Assembly (NCBI GenBank): GCA_030761205.1
Contig: JAULJL010000004.1
Span: forward strand, 23,285,172-23,349,171
Direction: 5' to 3'
DNA length: 64,000 nucleotides
DNA from: Fremontodendron californicum
Taxonomy: Eukaryota > Streptophyta > Magnoliopsida > Malvales > Malvaceae
Part shown: one piece after another, positions 55,664 to 64,000 of the stretch
Numbering within the stretch: the stretch's first letter is position 1
Layout of the letters: every line of letters begins with the position of its first letter
Program-made: the position numbers and the translations under genes
Notes under the pieces: model-generated
What the model was told of the DNA's origin: nothing
What the model saw: only the letters and a program-made list of their open reading frames with translations
The model's database searches: none

Positions 55664-57468
55664 TGTTGGGATTCGACCTCATGATCAAACAATAAACGAA
55701 TTCAAGAACATGAACGCAGCGGAAAATAAACAAAGAGATAGTCGAATCTTATAGGATCATGCTTGTAAAATTTTAATGCGATCTTGTAATTAGAAAGCAT
55801 ACGTCTGATCAAGATTTATACCTTAACTTAAAGATCTAGTAATCTTGAGTTTACAAATAGCCCACTCAATCTTGAACACCAAGCTATCAATCCGAGACTT
55901 CAAGCCATACAAGTGTTTGGCCTCTAATGGTAATCCACACAAGATGATCAAGAAAACCTTCATAAGGTAGGAATGGATTCTTGCCAAAAATGATGCTAGT
56001 AGTTTAGGTTTCAAGAAACCTCTCCCCATCTAAACATCCATGGCCGAATGCTTCATAAGCATCAAGAAGAAGAAAACGTTCTTCTTGCTTCTCCGGGTTT
56101 GATGCGCCAAGCTCAAGGATTATCTTGATCTTCTTTCTTCTCCACTCTATGCCTCTTCTCTCTTGAAAGAAAACTTTTTTCTCTCTAGCAATCCATGAAG
56201 AGGCAATGAGGAAGTCAAGAAATCAAGAAGACACCAAAGCCTCTAAGAATATCACATATGCGGCTAGGGAGGCCATAGGGAGGTTGGCTATCACATGTTT
56301 CTTTTATATAGGAGGCGGCAATCACTCCAGTGTTTGGACTATGGACAATAACTCTTATATATTTGCCCTTAAGTCCTTCGACTTAATTAAACTATTTAAT
56401 TAAGTCCCTATTGATTAAATTCTCAAATTAATCAATTAGGCTAATTCCATTTTAATCTCTTAATTCACCTTTCTATGTGTGACCCATTAGGCTTCCAATA
56501 TGTTGGCAATGAATATAAATTAATCTAATTAATTTATACTCATAGATCATGAGCGGACTAGCAAGCCATCATGACCACCCAAATACTGGAGGGTCAAGTT
56601 AGTCTCGACAGAACCTTTCGTGTTCAGTTTATCAGTGTAATTCAGTCTTTTCACCAAATATCCTAGAAAGACCATGAGCATGGTGCAATGTCTACTCATG
56701 TTCAATCCATATTAGTTCTTGCAGCTATTGGTTAACTTTGTGAACTTAGAGAAACTATTTCTCCTAAATTCATTATACTCTGGCCAGAGATTCCATCAAG
56801 TTAACTTAAGCCAAGAACAGAGGAGATATGTCTCCGATGTCACTTGGAGTGGTGAATCCTCTCTGGATCACTCATCCATCTTCGTATGGTTCATGTCATA
56901 CCCAAAACCACCCTACCATAAGCATCACTCTTGTTAGGGACCCGTTCAAGATGGAATCAAAGTATGGCACTCCCCATACAAGATGACCTGGTATCACAAG
57001 TCAGAGGACTACTTACACGACTGACACGTGAGAACGTTTCCATAGACACTTGAGTGACAATACCAAATGGAGTTCTCACAGCGGGCCATGTTCAGTGAAC
57101 TTGTTCAACAGACAAGCACCTACATGTTATCCTAAAGTATCCCTTATACTTCAACATGTGAGATCAGTTACTTACTAAGTAAGTAGGCTTAACATGTACT
57201 AATCTTTGAGCGTTGCCAATGCCCCGTCTTGGCAATACGATAAACAGTTTTAGGAACATGGCTTTGATGCATAAGGATCTCACAATTATATATAATTCCT
57301 TTGCAAGGCCTTTATGTTCCACGGGCTTCATCCGATTAGTACTTAATAACTCCTTATCATTGTACTAACATGAAAAAAAACCTTGTATCACTAAGATATA
57401 GTGATGGGTTTGCATTATTGGTAGTTTATGCCTGACCAAACCGATTGGATCTAGGGCATATACCAACA
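55664..57468 (-). mobile_element. copia-type LTR of the A/B/C family, minus strand
   Basis: On the minus strand it starts TGTTGGTATATGCCC and ends GTCGAATCCCAACA, the same ends as solo LTR C, over 1805 bases. Extended collinear similarity with 29522-31722 supports this. It is adjoined on its 5' side by a PPT-like segment (57469-57485) and so is the 3' LTR of a copia element. Confidence 0.85.
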
Positions 57469-57590
57469 ATTCCCACTTGCACTAAGCCAATCGCTAACTC
57501 ATCCAATGCCGAACTCTTTCGATTAGCAATTGTGTCTCTACTAGGACATAACTTCAGTACATTGTTGTGAGAATATGCTTCGGTCATATT
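57469..57590 (-). other. copia 3' internal stub with PPT
   Basis: On the minus strand GCAAGTGGGAAT directly precedes the LTR, the usual copia PPT context. The stub is cut by the Ogre LTR at 57591. Confidence 0.7.
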
Positions 57591-60500
57591 TGTCGCAACC
57601 TAAAAAATAACAAGTCTCATCGCAAGACTTTATTATTCGTTAAGTGTGACATTAAAAAAAGCTGAGGAAAAGTTGACTTAATTCCTCTAGAAAAACGAAG
57701 GTTTTGATAATAACCTTGAAAAAGACATGGAGTCGCCACCAATATTTTTAGCTAGGTGCGATTGCCACCTATTAAAACCGGTTTTATAAAATATTTTAAA
57801 ATTAATTAAAATATTTTTAAAACCAATTTCAAGTCTGCGTTTTAAACCAGAGAAATCAAAGAAACGAGTTCGGGACTCGATTATGTGTGGGGAAGGATTA
57901 GCACCCCCACAATGCCCGTATAAAACGGTACCTTATTAATCGTGTGTTATCTCAAGTCTCGGTAAAAATATCGGTTTTAAATTTAGTATTTCAAGTTAAT
58001 TCCCAGTTTAAAGAAAAATAATTCCACTTTTAATTGCAAATGATCCGGAATTTATAAATTCAAAATTTTCCTATATTCCCCAATAAACGTGGCAAAATAT
58101 AGAAATTTTATTAGTTTGGAAATTTTTTCGAATCATTCTTATTTTAAATAAGATATTCCGTTATTAATAATAATTGATGATATCCTCCCCAGCAAACCCG
58201 GCAGAGAACTCATGAATTATTTTAACTCGGGAATATCTTTATTTTATTGAAAATCATTACCTTTTTTAAAACATTTTAAAAAATATGAATATGAATATGT
58301 ATGACATAAATAAAATGACATAGCAAAGTCTAAATAATATAATGCAACCTAAATGGTATGATATAATTTAAATGTCTTAGCATATTCTAAATGAAATGAA
58401 ATATCCTAAGTTATATGATATATTCTAAATGAAATGAAATGACCTAGGTAACGTGATATATTCTATATAAAATGTAATATCCTAAGTCATATGGTATATT
58501 CTAAATGAAATAAAATTCCTAAGTGACATAATATATTCTAAATGAAATGACCTAGGTAACATAATATATTCTATATTAAATGAAATGACCTAGGTAACAT
58601 AATATATTCTATATGAAATGAAATAATTTAAATGACATGGCAAATATAAATGATATGGCATATAATCTAAATGACATGAAATATAGAATAATGCTATCAT
58701 ATAATATGCATGAAAATAAAAATAATAATGCACGAACATAGCATATGCTAAATAATATGACAAAAATAACTAAATAAAAAGCATAAGATATCATAAAATA
58801 TTCAAAACCATATAACAAATAATATAATATCAAAATTTTAAATCAAAGATAATAACACCATCATGAAAATGAAACATAGCAAAAATTACATATTATATAA
58901 TATGCATGAATATGGAAAATGCAATGCATGAGAATGTATTTTTTCCTTTAATTAAGGAAATCCGTATATCTAAAAAGATATCTGGCTGCCTTAGAAAAAT
59001 ATATCAAATTAAATATTCTAAAATCAAAATACTTTGTGATTGTTTGAAAACAATTTTGAAAAGCTTAGATTAAAAATAAAAACTTAGCTAAACCCTTTTT
59101 AAATGGCTTTAATTTCCTAAGTTTAAAATCCCGGACTTGATCACCCTTAACCCGAGACTTAAAAAATCATTTTTAGAGTTTAAAAAGGCTTAGAAACTAC
59201 CCTAAGTCAGTAGCTAAACTTCCTAATCAGCCCCCTTTAAGTATCTTAACCAAAATATAAAAATGGTTTTCCTTCAAATTCAATTATGACTCCAGTGTCC
59301 AGTTTTAAAGCACGATTGTTTATCCTATTTTTAAAGTCCAAAAAAATATAAAAAAAATACTGGAGACTCAAAACATGTAAAACTACACGGGAAAAAATCG
59401 TCTTAATTTTTTGATTAAAGATGACTGCCCAGAAAAATCGACAAAGTATGAGTACTGGGTGAAAAAACTGTTTTGTCAAAACACATTTTTTTGCCTTTGA
59501 TAGAATCATTTAAAAATCAAAGTAAAAATATTAGAGACTCTCCTAAGGACTCACAAACAGTAGCTAACACTTTTGAAAAGTTAGGCAAAAATTGGCTAAG
59601 TAAAAAAAAAATCACAAAAGATAGAATAATCAATTTGACAACTCTTTAATTTTTCACAAGTATGCTCAAGTGAGCATGACTTTGAGCCATTGATTGGCCT
59701 AAGTCATAAGTCAAGTGGCAAGGACATGAAATGCATGAAAAATACAGCAAATATTATGCATGAAATGCATGATTTAAAACCTAAATGACATGAAAAATGC
59801 ATGGCATCAATAAAATGACCTAGACCTAAATTAAACTTGCATGGCATTTAATGCAACCTAGGTCTAAAATGCATGAATATGCATGGCAAAACAAACCAAT
59901 CTTAAGCCTAAAATGTGCATGGAAATAACACAAACATATGGCATGCTTAAACAAAATTCTCAATCAAATATCATGAAAATGCAAACCTATCAACTAACAT
60001 AACAAAAATGCACACACAAAGCATAACCAAATATCAAGAGCTTTTTACAAGAAAGAATGAATAATAACTTGAAGAAGAATATTAAAAACACTTATTTTAA
60101 AAGAAAAATCAAAAGAAACTCACCAAAATAGTAATCAAAACAGCAAATCAAGAATGGAAAATCAAACAAAGTGTAAGAGTATGGTGCTTAAAGCAACCTC
60201 TAGAAGCTATCTTTCAAGATTTTTCTCTTCTAACTTTTTTTTCTTTTCTAAACTTTTCTTTTTTCCTTTCAACAATGGAGAGAAAAATCAACCAAAACCA
60301 AGAGAGAATAGAGAGTGAATAGCTGAAAATGAAAGAGAGAATGACTTTCCCTTGTAGTGGCCGAATGGCCTTCCCTAGGCTAGGATGTTGTCATTTTTCA
60401 TTCAACCAATTTTCATCCAAAGGCTATTGATCCAAGATGTTTAAAACATGAAATTATCACCCTTAGATTAGGCCATCAGCTATCCACAATTACGGATGTT

Positions 60501-62022
60501 CAAGAATCTTAAGCCATTATGTTGACACTCTCCCTCTTCATGCATTGGTCCATGTGGCTTATTTGCAAAGGCTTGATCAAAAAGTAACTAACTTACTCTT
60601 CATTGTTAGCCTTTTGATTAAAAAATAAAAAAATATCTACCCACTCTTGGGCCTTGGCCGGCCAACCCCTTTTCTTCCAGCCCATGTTTCATTTTTTAAA
60701 AGGCAAGAAAAGCCCTTTTCGGTTTCTTGGGTAAAATGACCTTTTTGCCCCCCGAACATAAATAAATGGCAAACGGAATCCAAATTCAAATTTTATTTTT
60801 TCAATACTTTCAAAATAATAAAAAATTAAATTCTGAAAGTTTTCAAAATTTTCCGAGTCCATTTGCTATTTATTTGGATTTTTTCTTCCAAAATTGCCTT
60901 TTATGCTCCCAAACTTTACCATTTTTTAAACGAGCTCTAAATACAAAATTTTCTTCACCAATCTCTTCCAAATAATTTAAAAGTATGATCTGGAAGCTTT
61001 CATAATTTTTGGAACTCATTTGGTATTTTTTCGGGATTTATCTACTTGAATTACTGCATAGAGGGCCCGGGATTTGGCCATTTTGCAAACGAACTCCAAA
61101 TCCAGATTTTCTTTCGCCTATCTCTTCCAAATAATTTTAAAATGAGATTTGATAATTTTCAAAATTTTTGGAGTTCATTTGCTATTTTTTCAGGATTTAT
61201 CTTCTTGAATTTCTGCATAGGGGACTCGAGATTTGGCCATTTTGCAAACGAACTCCGAATGAAGATTTTCTTTCGCCAATCTCTTTGAAATAATTTAAGA
61301 ATGAGGTTTTCAAATTTTCATAATTTTTGGAGTTCATTTGTTATTTTTCCCAAATTTTCCAATTTGTCTTTTTACCCCCGAAACCCGGTTTTGCTCAAAA
61401 CAAGTCCGATTTTCAAATTTTCTTCAAACTGAGCCTTGGGCTATCCTTTTTTAATCACTCCTCATCCATTAGGGACTTTAGTCCTATCGATTCAGGCCAT
61501 TTCTGTAATTCTTCCCAATTTCACAAAAATCCACCAAAAACCCTAATTTTTGGTTTTCTTCCAGATTAACTTTTCTTTTAGTTTTTCTTTCAAGTGGCTT
61601 CTCCATTACCCGTGGTCAGTGCTTATCCTTCATTTGGAACCTTCAATTTCGACCAATTCGATCGTTTAAGCACTTTCCCCAAATTTCTCGGATTAGGGTT
61701 TCTTTTCTACTGAATTTCCATACCCCAACTTCCGAACTCCATATCTTTCGATGTAGACCTCGGATTATCAAAATGCTTTCGCCATTTTTCAATTGAACTT
61801 CAAATCTTGATTTTGAAAGTGGGTTGCTTTTTCATTAGTTGACTTTTTGGGGTTCACTTTTTGGGATTGACTTTTTCAAGTTTGACTTTTTATGCTCGCC
61901 TTCTTAGACTAAGTCCCGGAGTACCACCTGTAGGATAAAAAAAGTCTTTTTACATTCTAAAACATCAATTTAGGAAGAAAACATACTTGTTTTAGTGGTC
62001 CGGACAAAATTAGGTGTCTACA
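57591..62022 (-). repeat. 3' LTR of the minus-strand Ogre element
   Basis: On the minus strand it begins TGTAGACACC at 62022 and ends TTGCGACA at 57591. At 4432 bases it is ~1.5 kb shorter than the plus-strand 3' LTR. The 158-bp tandem units are visible at 60760-61340. Confidence 0.9.
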
Positions 62023-62037
62023 GCTGCCTCTCTTTGG
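62023..62037 (-). other. polypurine tract of the minus-strand Ogre
   Basis: On the minus strand CCAAAGAGAGGCAGC lies directly upstream of the LTR. It differs from the plus-strand copy (AAAGAGGGGCAGC) by one base. Confidence 0.8.
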
Positions 62038-62349
62038 CTATTGCTGAGAATAAGGAATCAGGCAAAGATAAACAAATACTAATTTTGTCCGGTTAGTGAA
62101 ATCACATGTGAAGGGAAGGGAAATGGGTTTTCTTTTTTCATTATTTTTTATTTTTTATTTTTTATTTTTTTCACTTTTTTATTTATTATTTTTTTTGAAA
62201 AAAAAACTGTAAATAGAAGATATTGTCCTTAAATTGAATTCCCTGACTAATCAAGGCTCGACCCATCTTAAAGAAACGAGTTCGATTTGCAAGAGAAGAA
62301 AAGACCTCGACGATGGTCTCGAGGGCTTAACCTGTCTTCTGCTAAGCTG

Positions 62350-62556
62350 TGTTTAAAATTCTAGGTATCTCCTCCAGAAGCTTCGACTATTACCATTAAA
62401 GACTTGCTCAAGCAAATGTAAAACTCTGGATATCTCCACCAGAGGCTTTGGCTATCACCACCAAAGACTTGTTGAAGCAAATGTAAAACTCTGGATATCT
62501 CCACCAGAGGCTTTGGTTATCACCACCAAAGACTTGTTCAAGCAAATGTAAGAACT
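62350..62556. repeat. tandem array, 65-bp period, three copies
   Basis: TATCTCC recurs at 62366, 62431 and 62496 within units that share ACCAAAGACTTG and AGCAAATGTAA. No equivalent array was seen in the plus-strand Ogre. Confidence 0.85.
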
Positions 62557-62574
62557 CTGGAAACTTATGCTTGG

Positions 62575-62780
62575 AGGTCTTAAAAATGGTGCCCGGAGGC
62601 CTTACCCGTGATTTGAAAAAAACGCGCTGTATGTGACTTCAACAATAATGCCCGGAGGTCTTAAGAATGGTGCCCGAAGGCCTTACCCGTGACTTAAAAA
62701 ATGCGTTGTATGCGACTTTAAAAATGATGCCCGGAGGTCTTAAGAATGGTGCCCGGAGGCCTTACTCGTGATTTGAAAAT
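62575..62780. repeat. GCCCGGAGG tandem array
   Basis: ATGCCCGGAGGTCTTAAGAA and TGGTGCCCGGAGGCCTTACC alternate several times. The units resemble the reversed ~22-bp unit at 20108-20336 but are combined into longer, ~115-base higher-order repeats. Confidence 0.75.
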
Positions 62781-63065
62781 ACCTTGACGACGATCTCAAG
62801 GCTCGACTCATTTGATAAATAGAATGAATTCGATTTAAAACAAAAAGAAATAACTCGACGGTGGTCTCAAGGCTCAACTCATTTGATAAAACAAAATGAA
62901 TTCAATTTAAAACGAAAGGAAATACCTCGACGGTGGTCTCAAGGCTCGACTCATTTGATAAAACAGAATGAATTCAATTTAAAACAAAAGGAAATACCTT
63001 GACGGTGGTCTCAAGGCTCGACTCATTTGATAAAACAGAATGAATTCGATTTAAAACAAAAGGTA
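62780..63065. repeat. tandem array, 72-bp period, four copies
   Basis: GGTCTCAAGGCTCGACTCAT and close variants recur at 62792, 62863, 62935 and 63007. It is the reversed counterpart of the array at 19915-20100. Decayed single units continue to about 63250. Confidence 0.88.
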
Positions 63066-64000
63066 ATACTAAGAATGATTTTGGGTTTGGTTCATTTGGA
63101 AAAAATAAATTTAACTTGAAAATGAAAATGAAAGGAACATACATCGACGGCAGTCTCGCGGCTTGACTTATTTGAGAAGCAAAATGAGTTTGATTTGGAA
63201 AGGAAACGTACCTTGACGGTGATCTCGGGGCTCGACTTGTTTGAAAAATAGAACGAGGTCACTTTAGGGAAGTCCAAGTTTTCCTGATTTTTGCAATGTT
63301 AGCTAAATGCAATGATAAGAATGACATGCTTTGCAAATGCTTGTATGTTTCCTCAGAATGAATGCAATCAAATGATTGTGTCATGATTTCTAATCCATGG
63401 TTTCTTTGAGGTTCACAGATTATCCGACTTCATGACGGAGTCTTCAATTGTTCATTGATGCCCCACTTAAGGAATCCTTCACTCAAGATAACTTGTCAAA
63501 CAGTCTCAGTTTCTGACTTTCGCTGAAATTCACAGATTTTCTGACTTCGTGATAGAGTCTCCAACACGTTCACTGTTTTCTTTTCTTGGTGAACTTTCCA
63601 AACCTTTCCCAAGATTTTAATCTATTCCTTAGTAATACTTTGAAATCCTTTTGTTTAAAGATTTTTTATTACTAATCATCATTCAATTTAATAACAATCA
63701 TAATGCATCTCAAAAATGTATGAAAGAAAATATGAATCAAGCAAAAATTGTCATGAAAAGGATAACAAGAATTTATTGCAAGAAATGTTTTAAAATAGTA
63801 AAAATAAATATCAAGGATTTAAGAAACAAATGTAAAGTTATAGGTTGTAGATGCCCCAGATGCAGAATATCTTGGACCCCTCATTTTCAAACCATCTGAA
63901 ATTTCTCTTGAACAAGTAATTTACTTGGGTAACCTTTCGGCTTTCGTAATTACATCAGACTGAGCTGTTCTCCTTTCTTCTGATTTTCAGATACTTTCTC
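63066..64000 (-). other. 3' untranslated region of the minus-strand Ogre
   Basis: Reversed similarity to about 19260-19900 is clear (for example CATGACACAATCATTTGA read on the minus strand). The 82-codon frame at 63651-63899 matches no protein and is not called. Confidence 0.75.

Larger units (their letters stand above)
57591..64000 (-). mobile_element. second Ogre/Tat element, minus strand, partial
   Basis: A 3' LTR and part of the 3' untranslated region of an Ogre/Tat element are present in inverse orientation to the first. No coding region lies inside the window; it would lie to the right. The copia LTR and stub end where it begins. No target duplication can be tested without the other end. 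Confidence 0.9.

Noticed and set aside
63651..63899. 82-codon ORF with several cysteines
   Set aside because: It lies in the non-coding 3' region of the minus-strand Ogre, on the opposite strand, and matches no family; cysteine spacing looks accidental.

Overview
This window is nuclear DNA of a flowering plant, most likely a eudicot; the species cannot be named from the sequence. Nearly everything is nested transposable elements. One ordinary single-copy gene is visible: a six-exon gene at 48681-52219 that I read as the peroxisome biogenesis factor APEM9 (349 codons, all splice phases consistent).

Layout, left to right. (1) 1-31722: three head-to-tail copies of a copia-type LTR (A, B, C). 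Copy A is split by a ~25.7 kb Ogre/Tat-lineage Ty3-gypsy element (846-26512) with ~5.9 kb LTRs, an ORF1 upstream of gag, a likely intron and a second (archaeal-type) RNase H. Its coding region is broken by many stops and frameshifts, and its 5' LTR holds a 1.6 kb solo LTR. Copy C is a clean solo LTR (29522-31722). (2) 31723-36320: remnants of a second copia element, carrying a CACTA DNA transposon (32518-35600) that has captured exons of a kinesin-14 motor domain. (3) 36321-46206: a young Athila-type Ty3-gypsy element inserted in a copia gag gene, with a perfect ACCAC target-site duplication and nearly identical LTRs. (4) 46212-48351: the rest of the copia gag, a decayed minus-strand Ty3-gypsy gag, and a 564 bp hAT-type non-autonomous element. 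(5) 48352-52700: APEM9, with a TRIM-like relic in intron 4. (6) 53990-57590: a diverged ORF1-like (DUF7745-type) fragment, a minus-strand copia RT relic and a minus-strand copia LTR. (7) 57591-64000: a second Ogre/Tat element on the minus strand, cut by the window end.

The most striking item is the Athila-type element. It lacks reverse transcriptase, RNase H and the integrase core. Gag and a protease are followed in frame by the integrase C-terminus, with one TAG between gag and the rest. In place of an envelope-like gene it carries two intact extra ORFs. The first is a 178-residue protein with a basic run followed by four spaced cysteines, resembling the cysteine-rich nucleic-acid-binding proteins of carlavirus-type plant viruses. 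The second is a full-length, intronless LOG-like protein (cytokinin riboside 5'-monophosphate phosphoribohydrolase family). Each ORF is preceded by a pyrimidine tract plus AG, and poly(A) tracts follow the LOG-like ORF, which suggests capture of a processed mRNA and expression by splicing. LTR near-identity shows this cargo-bearing, non-autonomous element moved recently, presumably with enzymes supplied in trans.
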